Part shown: one piece after another, positions 36,628-46,351 of the stretch
How positions within the stretch are numbered: position 1 is the first letter of the stretch
Layout of the letters: each line of letters opens with the position of its first letter
Assembly (NCBI RefSeq): GCF_018736045.1
Contig: NZ_CP076133.1
Span: 930,001-994,000, forward strand
From: Flammeovirga yaeyamensis
Lineage (GTDB): Bacteria > Bacteroidota > Bacteroidia > Cytophagales > Flammeovirgaceae
DNA: 64,000 nucleotides
Reading direction: 5' to 3'
Notes under the pieces: model-generated
What the model was told of the DNA's origin: nothing
Database searches by the model: none
The model's input: only the letters and a program-made list of their open reading frames with translations
Translations under genes and position numbers: made by a program

Positions 36628-39600
36628 ATGGAACAGACGAATACTGTTTTCAAAGTGATTAAATATTGTAAATCATCTGTACTATTATTTTCGCTTCTTA
36701 TACTATCATTTAACTCTTTTGGACAAACTCTAAAAATTAAGGGTAAAGTTATTAGTGAAGATGATAAGATGGAATTACCGGGTGTAAACGTAAGGATTCT
36801 TGGTACTAACCAAGGTACGATTACAGACTTTCGTGGTAATTATGAATTAATGGCTGAATCAGGAGAGACATTGGAATTCAGTTTCATTGGTATGGAAACC
36901 CAAACTGTAAAGCTTTCTACTCAAACCGTTATTGATGTAGTATTAAAAACTGATGTTCAATTATTAGACGAGGTAGTTGCCATTGGTTATGGTGAACAAA
37001 AGAAAAAAGAAGTATCAGGAGCAGTGGCTCACGTTTCTAATGAGTCCTTCTCAAACTTTGTAACTGGAGATGTATCTAATGCACTTCAGGGTCAAATTGC
37101 TGGTGTAAATGTATCTACGAGTGGTTCGCCGGGTGCGGACGCTGTAATACAAATTCGTGGTGTAAGTACCGTTTCGGATATGGCGGGGGCAACAGAGCCT
37201 TTATATGTTGTAGATGGTATTCCACAAAATGAAAACCCAAGATTAGCACCATCGGAAATTCAATCGATGGACATCTTAAAAGATTTGGCATCATGTGCAA
37301 TTTATGGTACTAGAGGTGCAAACGGTGTAATTTTAATTACCACCAAAAAAGGACAAGAAGGAAAACTAAGTGTAAGTATTGATGGTTCTTTTGGTGTGAA
37401 AAATATTGTTTCTGGAATTGATTTAATGAACACTCAACAGCAAGTGTACTTTGATCAAGTGAAAGAAAGAAATAGAGGTGCAAACGATTGGGATAACTCC
37501 ACTAACTTACCTATCCCTAGAAATCCAGCTTTCTTTAGTAATGATACCAACCTTTCTGATGTTGTGATTTTAGATAATCAACCAACACAGAGCTACAACT
37601 TAGGTGTAAATGGTGGATCTAAAGGTTTAACTTATAATGTAACTGCAGGTTACTACGACGATCAAGGTTCTCTGATCAATTCAGGATTCTCAAGATTTAA
37701 CGGTCGTGCGGGTATGAACTATAAAAAAGATAAATGGCATATTAGTTCATCTATCGGTATTACGTCAGAAAACTTGGCAAGAACATCTAGTAACTTACTG
37801 ACGCAAACAATCCGTTATGCGCCGTATAAACCGGTATTAGATTTAACATCAGATATCATCGTAGATGAGAGTGGTTGGAATACAACCAATAACGTGTTAG
37901 AGGCAATGCGTCAATTAGATGAGACCAAAAGAGAAAGAGCACAAGCCAACTTAAGTTTAGGTTACGAAATTATTGAAGGGTTGAAAATCCAATCGAATAT
38001 TGGTTTGAACTCGGTCAATGAATTTAGAGTAAGGTTTAAGCCATTTATCGAAAATTATGATGAAAACGGAATCTTACAATCTGATCCTGCCAATTCATAT
38101 ATCAACAACGAATCTATTCGTCGTACAAGTTTCTCTATCGATGGTCGTTTGTCTTATGTGAAAAAATTTGGTAAGCACAAGATCTCAGGTATCTTGGGTG
38201 TTTCGAACGAATCACATTCAAGAGAAAGTTTCTTTGCTGAAAGAACAGGTATTGTAGATAACTCCATTCGTGTGCTGAATGGTGCAGCTTTAGCAGCATC
38301 GGCAACATCAGGTTATAACTATACTTACAATATTATCGGTACTTTAGGTCGTATAACTTACGATTACGATAGCCGTTACATGTTCTCCGTTTCGGGTAAC
38401 TACAACGGTAACTCAAAATTCGCAGAAGGGAAAAAATGGAAATTCTTCCCGTCAGCATCGGCAGCATGGAACATTGCCGAAGAAGAATTCTGGGAAAGCT
38501 TCTCACGTGTAAATAACAACTTTAAGATCCGTGCTTCTCATGGTCAGGTAGGTGGACAAAGTTTCTTGCCTTACACAGATAAAGCAACGATTCAAAACGG
38601 AATGGACTACCCATTCGGTTCGGGTGGTTTCCCAACACTTTACTTTGGTGCAGCACAACAAAGCTTTGCTAACGGAAACGTACAGTGGGAAACATCTATC
38701 CAAAATAACATTGGTATCGATTTAGGTTTCATGGGTAACAAGTTCATCTTGAATGCCGATTTATACCATACGCAAAAATCCGATATGTTATTCCCTGTTC
38801 AATTACCTCCATCGGGTGGTGCAGGAACAGGAGCGGATTCTAAAATGACGATGAACATTGGTAACATGGTCAATAAAGGTTTAGAATTAGCTGGTACATT
38901 TAAAGGGAAAACAGGAGGAGTGAATTGGACGGTTACAGGTACATTCACAAAGAACATCAACGAGATCACAAGCTTAAATACAGAAGAGTTTATTTATACA
39001 ACAGACAATGGTTTAATTTCTGGAGCCTCTTCTACTTCTAAAATTACAGCCTTTTCACAAGGATACGAAGCGGGTGCTTTCTTCTTGTACAAAACGGATG
39101 GAGTAGTTAAATCTGATGAACAATTAAGAGAGTATCAAAAGATTAAGCCAGATGCTAGATTGGGCGATTTGATCTACTTAGACACCGATGGTGATGGTCA
39201 GATTACAGATGCTGATAGAGTGTATATGGGATCAGGTTTCTCTGATTTTGAAACAGGCTTAATCCTGAACCTTACCTGGAAAAACTTCGATTTTATGATG
39301 CATTGGTATGCTGCAATTGGACACAGTGTAATGAACGGTTCAATGGCCATGGCTTATTCAGAAGGCAGACATGCAGATCAAGTAAATACTTGGAACAGAG
39401 CTAATCCTAATTCTGATGTACCAGCGTATAGAGGAACAACAAAAGAGCACGATAACTTTAGAGGTTATACAGATTTATGGTTAGAAGACGGATCGTATTT
39501 GAGATTAAAGAATATTCAAATTGGATATACCCTACCTCAAACAGTATTGAAAAAATTGGGTATGGCGAATTGTAGACTATTTGTCTCTGCTCAGAACCCA

Positions 39601-39729
39601 TTAACGATTACGAATTACACAGGTTACGATCCTGAAGCAGCAGGTAATGGAGTGTCTTCTAGAGGTTTGGATAAAGGTAACTACCCTATCTCAGCATTGT
39701 ACTTAACTGGATTTAAATTAAACTTCTAA
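36628..39729 (+). CDS. susC: SusC-like TonB-dependent transporter (PUL 2)
   Basis: The outer-membrane importer of the second locus, 1033 residues. Signal peptide ending NSFGQ (about 33), carboxypeptidase-regulatory-like domain (about 37-110, KIKGKVISEDDKMELPGVNV), plug starting at DEVVAIGYGEQKKKEVSGAV (about 113-132) to about 245, then the barrel ending TGFKLNF. Like the first SusC it lacks an STN domain. Sequence identity to the first copy looks moderate, so the two probably import different glycans. susD follows after 11 bases. Confidence 0.95.
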   Translation: MEQTNTVFKVIKYCKSSVLLFSLLILSFNSFGQTLKIKGKVISEDDKMELPGVNVRILGTNQGTITDFRGNYELMAESGETLEFSFIGMETQTVKLSTQTVIDVVLKTDVQLLDEVVAIGYGEQKKKEVSGAVAHVSNESFSNFVTGDVSNALQGQIAGVNVSTSGSPGADAVIQIRGVSTVSDMAGATEPLYVVDGIPQNENPRLAPSEIQSMDILKDLASCAIYGTRGANGVILITTKKGQEGKLSVSIDGSFGVKNIVSGIDLMNTQQQVYFDQVKERNRGANDWDNSTNLPIPRNPAFFSNDTNLSDVVILDNQPTQSYNLGVNGGSKGLTYNVTAGYYDDQGSLINSGFSRFNGRAGMNYKKDKWHISSSIGITSENLARTSSNLLTQTIRYAPYKPVLDLTSDIIVDESGWNTTNNVLEAMRQLDETKRERAQANLSLGYEIIEGLKIQSNIGLNSVNEFRVRFKPFIENYDENGILQSDPANSYINNESIRRTSFSIDGRLSYVKKFGKHKISGILGVSNESHSRESFFAERTGIVDNSIRVLNGAALAASATSGYNYTYNIIGTLGRITYDYDSRYMFSVSGNYNGNSKFAEGKKWKFFPSASAAWNIAEEEFWESFSRVNNNFKIRASHGQVGGQSFLPYTDKATIQNGMDYPFGSGGFPTLYFGAAQQSFANGNVQWETSIQNNIGIDLGFMGNKFILNADLYHTQKSDMLFPVQLPPSGGAGTGADSKMTMNIGNMVNKGLELAGTFKGKTGGVNWTVTGTFTKNINEITSLNTEEFIYTTDNGLISGASSTSKITAFSQGYEAGAFFLYKTDGVVKSDEQLREYQKIKPDARLGDLIYLDTDGDGQITDADRVYMGSGFSDFETGLILNLTWKNFDFMMHWYAAIGHSVMNGSMAMAYSEGRHADQVNTWNRANPNSDVPAYRGTTKEHDNFRGYTDLWLEDGSYLRLKNIQIGYTLPQTVLKKLGMANCRLFVSAQNPLTITNYTGYDPEAAGNGVSSRGLDKGNYPISALYLTGFKLNF

Positions 39730-39740
39730 AAACCACTGAA

Positions 39741-41573
39741 ATGAATTTATTTAAAAGAACATATAGAAATATAGGTTGGTTTTTGATAGTATCCTTCTTA
39801 TCTGTAGGGTGTGCAGATCAATTGAACGAAACCAACCCGAACGCTAAGCCGGTAGAAGATTATTTTAAGAATCTAACGGAATCGGATAAGGTATTAACAG
39901 CGGCTTATTCTTCTTTATTAAATCATTACAATTTAAATATTGTACAAGAGGCTTGGAGAACAGACGAAGGGTACCCTTCACATTCACAAGGTAGACCACA
40001 GTTTTATAAGCAAGGAGAACCTTGGTACTTTAAAACGTTTACCAACTCTCAAGTGGAGATCAATAAGAAATGGGATGCTTTATATAAAGGCGTATTCAGA
40101 GCGAATCAATTAATCGAAGGATTAAATGGTCCTCTTGCCGATCAAAATGAAGATCCAAACTGGATTTCTCAAATGGCACAAGCAAGAATGCTAAGAGGTA
40201 TTTTCCACTTTTACTTGTATCAGTCATTTAATAATGGTCGAGTAATCATTAGAGATAAAGTACCGGTTACATTGGAAGATTTCAATATTCCAGTTTCTTC
40301 AAAAGCAGAAGTAAGAGCATTCATTTTAGAGGATTTTGAGTATGCTTACGAAAACCTTCCAGGAAGATTAGCCAATGAAGCTGAGCAAGAATTGGCAGCA
40401 GGTAGAATGAACAAAGGTATTGCAGCCATGTTCTTGGGTAATTTGTATTTATTGGAGTCGCCAGCACATATTGATGGAGACGAATTTAATCCAGATTATG
40501 ATATGGCGAAGAAATACTACGAAGAATTAATTTTCTCAGGTGAGTACCCTTACCAATTAGAACAGGACGCAAGTATTTTCTTTACAAGAGCAGGTCAGTT
40601 TAACAAGGAATCTATCTTCGAAATTGTCTACGACGATAACTTAAAACCAGAAATGGACCGTTGGGACGAGCAATCACCTAGTAACCGTTGGGCAAGATTT
40701 ACTGCACCGGGTTCTCAAGGTGGACAAAGAATCTTAACACCAAATGCTTGGTTGGCGTATGCTTATAAAACGGAAGTGAAAGACACAAAAGATGTGAGAA
40801 ACTTTGTGTTTGATGTAGATGAAGAAGGCAATGATATTTTAGTAGAAAGACAAGTTTCTTTAAGATCATCGGCAATGATTAGTTTAGTAAACGATATCAA
40901 TACTCCTTACTACAGATCGTTAATGACGCCAGAAGCGGTGACTTTCGGTAAATATGAGTTCGCTTACTTTAAAAAGTACACCAACCACGACATCATTACA
41001 TCAGAAAATAACTTACCAAAAGGTGCTTACTATTCTGGTAAAAATGTATGTGTGAACAGATTGTCTGAAGCTTATTTGAACCTTGCTGAATGTTATTTAG
41101 CAACCGGAAATACTGCAAGAGCAATTGAATTGATCAATACTATTCGTACGCGCTGGGGCTTACAGTTAATCGGTCTATCGAATGGTGATACAGCCCACGA
41201 TTACGATGAGAAAACATATACATCTGAAGACGTTTGGAATCATTTGATGTACATCGAAAAACCATTGGAATTATCAGCAGAAGGTCACTCGATCCGTTGG
41301 ATTGATATGAGACGATGGGGAATCATTGCATCAAGATTCGATTTCTTAAAAGACGATGCATATAAAACAGAACGCTTCACTTTTGAAGATTCTGAAGGAA
41401 ATACAGTAAAAAGGAATAGAGCAGAATTGTTCCCATATGTAAATGGAGAGGTAACAACAAGTATTCGAATAGTCGATTGTTTGGATGCTTCTATGAACTA
41501 CATCCCTCAATTACACGATTATTTACCGTTACCACTTGAGGAAATTATATCTAACCCTAATCTTGGACAATAA
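39741..41573 (+). CDS. susD: SusD/RagB-like surface glycan-binding lipoprotein (PUL 2)
   Basis: The SusC lid lipoprotein of the second locus. Lipobox LSVGC (Cys about 23). Family landmarks: QARMLRGIFHFYLYQSFNNG (about 147-166), RLSEAYLNLAECYLATGNTA (about 441-460) and LSAEGHSIRWIDMRRWG near the C-terminus (about 511-527). At 610 residues it is longer than the first SusD (495), with insertions in the middle, consistent with a different ligand. It is tightly packed between susC and the next lipoprotein gene (2-base gap), so the three are co-transcribed. Confidence 0.93.
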   Translation: MNLFKRTYRNIGWFLIVSFLSVGCADQLNETNPNAKPVEDYFKNLTESDKVLTAAYSSLLNHYNLNIVQEAWRTDEGYPSHSQGRPQFYKQGEPWYFKTFTNSQVEINKKWDALYKGVFRANQLIEGLNGPLADQNEDPNWISQMAQARMLRGIFHFYLYQSFNNGRVIIRDKVPVTLEDFNIPVSSKAEVRAFILEDFEYAYENLPGRLANEAEQELAAGRMNKGIAAMFLGNLYLLESPAHIDGDEFNPDYDMAKKYYEELIFSGEYPYQLEQDASIFFTRAGQFNKESIFEIVYDDNLKPEMDRWDEQSPSNRWARFTAPGSQGGQRILTPNAWLAYAYKTEVKDTKDVRNFVFDVDEEGNDILVERQVSLRSSAMISLVNDINTPYYRSLMTPEAVTFGKYEFAYFKKYTNHDIITSENNLPKGAYYSGKNVCVNRLSEAYLNLAECYLATGNTARAIELINTIRTRWGLQLIGLSNGDTAHDYDEKTYTSEDVWNHLMYIEKPLELSAEGHSIRWIDMRRWGIIASRFDFLKDDAYKTERFTFEDSEGNTVKRNRAELFPYVNGEVTTSIRIVDCLDASMNYIPQLHDYLPLPLEEIISNPNLGQ

Positions 41574-41575
41574 CA

Positions 41576-43780
41576 ATGAAGTTTACTAAAAATATATCGT
41601 TTATCTTTTTACTTCTAATCACTGTTATTGGATGTAATAAAGAAGAAGAAGAAATTCCATCATGGTCAGACGTATCGTGGTATACAGAAGCAGGTGGATT
41701 CGCTCATTCTAATTTGGTAAGAAATACCGGTGAGGCTATGTCATTTATTGATTTATCTCAAGGAGTAAATTCTCATGAGTGGGTGCTAGATAGTGGTAAT
41801 TACTTTATCGGATCGGAATACCTTAAAGGAGATGATTTAAGAAACCATATTTTACCAGATCTAGATAGAGTTTCTACTTCTCACAGTATTAATGTATTGT
41901 TTACAGAATCAGGTTTTCAAGGTGTAAGACTTCATAATACCTACTACTACCCTGTAACGTACATTGGTAAAGGGAATAGAGTAGATGAAGCTGGAAACGA
42001 AATTCCTGATACGTTAGAAGCGCACCTAGGTGATGATGGAATGTGGGTAATTGATACCACTTTCTATGTAAATGTATTCGCTCCATTGGAACCAGAAATG
42101 CAAATCGAATACGATGGAGAAGTATTGGCAAGAGTCACTCAAGATCTTATCTTTTTAGGTGATGACGAAGAAGGAATCACTTATGACCCTTCAGACAATT
42201 CTACTTGGCCATCATTGACCGTTCCAGTTGGAGAGAGTATCATTTACAGAGATTTGACGACAATAGGTAGACCAGAAACTAGAACTTGGACTTTCCCTCA
42301 AAACTCAGAAATCATCGATTTTTATGAAGATGAGGTATATACTGATGCTGAAAATTCATCAGTTGTTGAATTACAGATGTTGTCAACGAAGTCCACTAAT
42401 GCTGGAGCTATGTCATCAGAGCGATTAAAGCCTGATCAAATAGCTGCTTCGGAGACATTAAAATTACCATTATTATTAACTCCCGAAGTATCAGATATCC
42501 GTGCAGCCTATGAAGTATACAAAGGCGATGAGTTAATCTTAAAAGTAGGTAGTACAGATCAGCCTTCAGAAGACGAAAGCACTTGGGCTGAAATAGTGGT
42601 AGAAAAAGGAGATCAATTAAAGTTAGTCGATGTTTCTTACCGAGGTATCGTAGATTATTCTAAAGTTTCTAGAACATGGAATTTATATGATGGTACTACT
42701 GCTACCGACTCTGTTTCTTATGTAGCTTATAACGATTTAACATCAGGAGATGAATACTTTAAAGTTGGTACTTTCCAAATCGATAGAGAAAAAGACAATG
42801 CATCTGGCATTGAAGCAAGTACAGATGCTAAAGTGATTCCTCTAAAAGTTAAAGTGGAAATTGAGCAACGTCCTACATTTAAAGAGGGAGCTATTACTTC
42901 AGAAAGAAATGCAACACCAGCGGTAGGTGTTTACGATAAACTGATCACATTTAATGTATCAGAAAACTTACAGGCAATTGCGGATCAAGATCTAGCGAAG
43001 CAAAGCTTTGAAGTAAAAGTTAGCAACTCAGCATCTGGATTAGCAGAAACAGTATTTGATATTGCTTCTGTTTCTGTAAGCGATATCAACAGTAAGAAAG
43101 TAGAGATCCGTTTGGTGGATGAAATCTACAATTCAGATCAAATTACTGTTGCTTATACTGGTCAGGCCAACAATGCCATTATTTCTGAAGCAGGTGCAAG
43201 TTTAGAAGACTTCGCTCAAGAATCGATCATCTTATATGGTAAGGAAAGTATCTTGGATGCTGATCGTGCAGGATTTGAAATCGATAAAGATGGCAAGCCG
43301 GAAGAAGCAGACGGATGGTTCTATCAAGGAACAAATTATTATATAAGAACAACAGATAAAGCTTTTACAGGGAATTACTCTATGAGTTTTAATGCTCCTA
43401 ACAAAGATTTCTTAAATAATACAAGAGACCGTTTAACTACTCAAATTAATGTATTTGACTTTGGAAATACATTTAAGGAGAACGATCCAATCCGCATCAG
43501 CTTTAAAATATATATTCCAACAGGAAGTCCATTTACAGATGGATTGGTAGTGAGGTTCCAATCGCCAACAGCAAATGTTACTCAGGTATCGACTGCAGGG
43601 GTGACTAGAGATCAGTGGGAAGATATCACAATTGATATGATTTCTGCAGGTGATTTAGTTACTAATCAGCAATTGACGATTATGATCCAAAAAGGTGACC
43701 TAGCCGGAGTATCTGATACGGATCCGATCACATTCTATTTGGATGATATCAGTATGACGCTTTACGAGGCAAGACCTTAA
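41576..43780 (+). CDS. Surface lipoprotein in the SusE/SusF position, with C-terminal CBM-like domain
   Basis: I do not recognise a named family over the full length. Lipobox TVIGC (Cys about 20). The middle contains two similar beta-rich segments, each with a conserved Arg-Thr-Trp ending (TRTWTFP about 240; SRTWNLYDG about 365), and a bacterial Ig-like stretch (about 440-560). Residues about 565-734 look like a carbohydrate-binding jelly roll: DGWFYQGTNYYIRTTDKAFTG and a terminal DPITFYLDDISMTLYEARP. Position directly after susD (2 bases) and anchoring to the outer membrane make it the likely surface glycan-binding protein of the operon. A terminator follows. Confidence 0.75.
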   Translation: MKFTKNISFIFLLLITVIGCNKEEEEIPSWSDVSWYTEAGGFAHSNLVRNTGEAMSFIDLSQGVNSHEWVLDSGNYFIGSEYLKGDDLRNHILPDLDRVSTSHSINVLFTESGFQGVRLHNTYYYPVTYIGKGNRVDEAGNEIPDTLEAHLGDDGMWVIDTTFYVNVFAPLEPEMQIEYDGEVLARVTQDLIFLGDDEEGITYDPSDNSTWPSLTVPVGESIIYRDLTTIGRPETRTWTFPQNSEIIDFYEDEVYTDAENSSVVELQMLSTKSTNAGAMSSERLKPDQIAASETLKLPLLLTPEVSDIRAAYEVYKGDELILKVGSTDQPSEDESTWAEIVVEKGDQLKLVDVSYRGIVDYSKVSRTWNLYDGTTATDSVSYVAYNDLTSGDEYFKVGTFQIDREKDNASGIEASTDAKVIPLKVKVEIEQRPTFKEGAITSERNATPAVGVYDKLITFNVSENLQAIADQDLAKQSFEVKVSNSASGLAETVFDIASVSVSDINSKKVEIRLVDEIYNSDQITVAYTGQANNAIISEAGASLEDFAQESIILYGKESILDADRAGFEIDKDGKPEEADGWFYQGTNYYIRTTDKAFTGNYSMSFNAPNKDFLNNTRDRLTTQINVFDFGNTFKENDPIRISFKIYIPTGSPFTDGLVVRFQSPTANVTQVSTAGVTRDQWEDITIDMISAGDLVTNQQLTIMIQKGDLAGVSDTDPITFYLDDISMTLYEARP

Positions 43781-43800
43781 CGGAAGTACTTGATATATAG

Positions 43801-43836
43801 AAAGGTTGTCTTATAAAAATAGGACAACCTTTTTTG
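43801..43836 (+). terminator. Terminator after the second susCD operon
   Basis: A perfect 10-bp stem AAAGGTTGTC / GACAACCTTT with a 12-base loop, followed by a T run. Confidence 0.85.
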
Positions 43837-43966
43837 TAATCTCTTAATCAGTTCATCATCAATTGATTTCTAAATGTCTGCATTAATAAACTTTATAAAA
43901 AAAGACATCTATTTTATGCAAAAGCACACCCCTACAACACCTATGCTCTAATTTTGAGGTATCGAA

Positions 43967-46330
43967 ATGAAAACATTATTTATGAGAATCTTTAAAATAA
44001 ATTTTATCATTCAGTTTATTTTCATGCTGACGTTGCAACAGACATTTGCTGCCGACAAAGTAAACTTTAATGATAACTGGAAATTCCAGAGAGAAATTAG
44101 CCCCGTTTCTATAAATGAAACTGAAGTACTTAAAGCAAACTTCGACGACTCTAAATGGGAGTCGGTTAAACTTCCGCATACCACGAACATCGAACCTCTT
44201 CCAGTAAACGATCAATGGCAGGGGATCGCTTGGTATAGAAAACAATTCCAATTAGATAAAAAATTAACTGATAAGAAGATTATTATTGAGCTGGAAGCAG
44301 CCATGAACTATTCGCAAGTTTGGGTGAATGGTCAATTAATCAAGGAACATCAAGGTGGTTACTTGCCCGTAGTATTTGATATTACATCGGTCGCTAAATT
44401 CGATGCCCCTAACACTATTGTTGTTCGTTTAGACAATACAGACAACGAGGTGACAGGCCCAAAACCATTAAAGCGTTTGGACTTTAATATGTACGGTGGC
44501 TTGTATAGAAATGCATGGTTGATCTCTAAAAATAAAGTACACATCACTCATCCTATTTTGGAAAACAAAGTAGCAGGTGGTGGCATCTTTGTGACTTACC
44601 CGGAAGCTTCAAAAGAGAAAGCAGTAGTCAATATCAAAACACACATTAGAAATGCAAACAATCGTTCTTCTGATGTGAAAGTGGTGCACGAGTTGGTAAG
44701 AAACAACAAAGTGATCAAGAAGTCGAAGGCGAGTAAGTTGACATTATCTAAGGGACAAGATCAAACCAATGAGGTCAACTTAGAAATTAAGAAGCCTTTA
44801 TTATGGTCGGTAGATGCACCCAACTTATACAAGTTAGTCACTAAGATTTACTATAAGAATCAATTAGTTGATCAAGAAGAAACAACTATTGGTATTCGTA
44901 GAATGGAGTTCAAAGGAACGAAATTCTATATGAATGGAGAGGAGCAGTTCATGAGAGGAGTCAACAGACATCAGGAGTATCCTTATGTTGGTTACGCTTT
45001 GTCGGACAATGCTCAGGTAAGAGATGCTATTAAAATTAAGAATGCTGGTTTCGATTTTGTAAGGTTATCACACTATCCGCACTCTCCATCTTTTATGCAC
45101 GCTTGTGACTCTTTAGGTCTAGTAGTTTTGGATGCGATTTTAGGATGGCAATACTATAACGAGACAGAGGCGTTTAGAAATCAGATGTTCAATGCATCAA
45201 GAGATTTGGTAAGAAGAGATAGAAATCATGCTTGTGTTACGGCATGGGAAGTTTCGCTGAATGAGACAAAAAATATGCCTTTGGAGTTTAGAGAAAAACT
45301 ATCAGCAATAGCACACGAAGAATATCCTGGCGACCAATGTTTCACTGCAGGTTGGATGGCCGAAGGTTGGGACATTTTCCTACAAGCACGTCAGCATAAA
45401 ATTATGCATAAGGATACAGGTATTACAGAAAAACCGTATGCGGTTTCTGAGTACGGCGATTGGGAATATTACTCGAATAATGCTGGTCTGAATCAGGATA
45501 AAATGCCGAAAAGTGAGCGATACGAAACAAGTAGTAGACAAGCAAGAGCATTTGGTGAAGCACGACTTTTAAATCAGGCTTACAACGTGCAAGAAGCATT
45601 TAACGATAACAAAACAACTTCTGCATTTGCGGATAGCTATTGGGTAATGTACGATTACACTCGTGGTTACCATAAAGATTTAGAATTGTCGGGTCTGATG
45701 GACATTTATAGAATTCCTAAGTTCGCTTATTACTTCTACCAATCTCAGCGTCCAGTATCAGAACAATACCCTGCGATGGTGAAGTTGGCTACTTACTGGC
45801 AAGAAGATTCTCCTTTGGACATTAAAGTCTACAGCAATTGTGAGGAGGTAGCGTTGTATCTCAACGATCAATTGATAGAAACGAAGAAACCAACGAAAGA
45901 TAAAATTTCTGAGCATTTAGAATTTCCTCCAATCACTTTTAACTTAAAACAATTTACTTCGGGTACTTTAAAAGCAGTAGGTAAAATTAATGGCAAAGTG
46001 GTGATTGAAGACATCGTGAGAACTCCAGGTAAAGCGGTTAAGATCGAGGTAGCATTGGATAAAAGTGGTGTAGAGGTTTCTGAAAATCAGAATGATATTG
46101 TATTTGTGTATCTAAAAGTAGTGGATGCGAACGGTACAGTTGTAGAGAAATTCAACGAGAAAATGGATGTTCAATTGACTGGAGATATCGAGTTGATGAA
46201 CAACCAAGAAATCAAAGCAGAAGCAGGTATCGGTACTGCTGTTATTAGAGTAAATTCTCTTGACAAAAACATCGACATTAAAGCAACATCAAAAAATGGA
46301 TTGGAAGGTACGCTTCAGTTATTGAAGTAG
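43967..46330 (+). CDS. Glycoside hydrolase family 2, probable beta-galactosidase
   Basis: A retaining exo-beta-glycosidase of 787 residues. Signal peptide ending TFAA (about 29); sugar-binding jelly roll (about 33-190, WYRKQFQLDKK, VWVNGQLIKEHQGGYLP); Ig-like domain (about 195-305); TIM barrel (about 305-610) with the substrate region MRGVNRHQEYP, acid/base Glu433 in AWEVSLNET (Val-Ser-Leu in place of the usual Leu-Gly before Asn-Glu) and nucleophile Glu495 in YAVSEYGDWEY; C-terminal beta domains to 787. With a GH110 gene 21 bases downstream, beta-galactosidase action on a mixed alpha-1,3/beta-1,4-galactan is the likely role, though GH2 specificity cannot be proven from sequence. Confidence 0.87.
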   Translation: MKTLFMRIFKINFIIQFIFMLTLQQTFAADKVNFNDNWKFQREISPVSINETEVLKANFDDSKWESVKLPHTTNIEPLPVNDQWQGIAWYRKQFQLDKKLTDKKIIIELEAAMNYSQVWVNGQLIKEHQGGYLPVVFDITSVAKFDAPNTIVVRLDNTDNEVTGPKPLKRLDFNMYGGLYRNAWLISKNKVHITHPILENKVAGGGIFVTYPEASKEKAVVNIKTHIRNANNRSSDVKVVHELVRNNKVIKKSKASKLTLSKGQDQTNEVNLEIKKPLLWSVDAPNLYKLVTKIYYKNQLVDQEETTIGIRRMEFKGTKFYMNGEEQFMRGVNRHQEYPYVGYALSDNAQVRDAIKIKNAGFDFVRLSHYPHSPSFMHACDSLGLVVLDAILGWQYYNETEAFRNQMFNASRDLVRRDRNHACVTAWEVSLNETKNMPLEFREKLSAIAHEEYPGDQCFTAGWMAEGWDIFLQARQHKIMHKDTGITEKPYAVSEYGDWEYYSNNAGLNQDKMPKSERYETSSRQARAFGEARLLNQAYNVQEAFNDNKTTSAFADSYWVMYDYTRGYHKDLELSGLMDIYRIPKFAYYFYQSQRPVSEQYPAMVKLATYWQEDSPLDIKVYSNCEEVALYLNDQLIETKKPTKDKISEHLEFPPITFNLKQFTSGTLKAVGKINGKVVIEDIVRTPGKAVKIEVALDKSGVEVSENQNDIVFVYLKVVDANGTVVEKFNEKMDVQLTGDIELMNNQEIKAEAGIGTAVIRVNSLDKNIDIKATSKNGLEGTLQLLK

Positions 46331-46351
46331 TACAAATAAAACAGTATTCCT

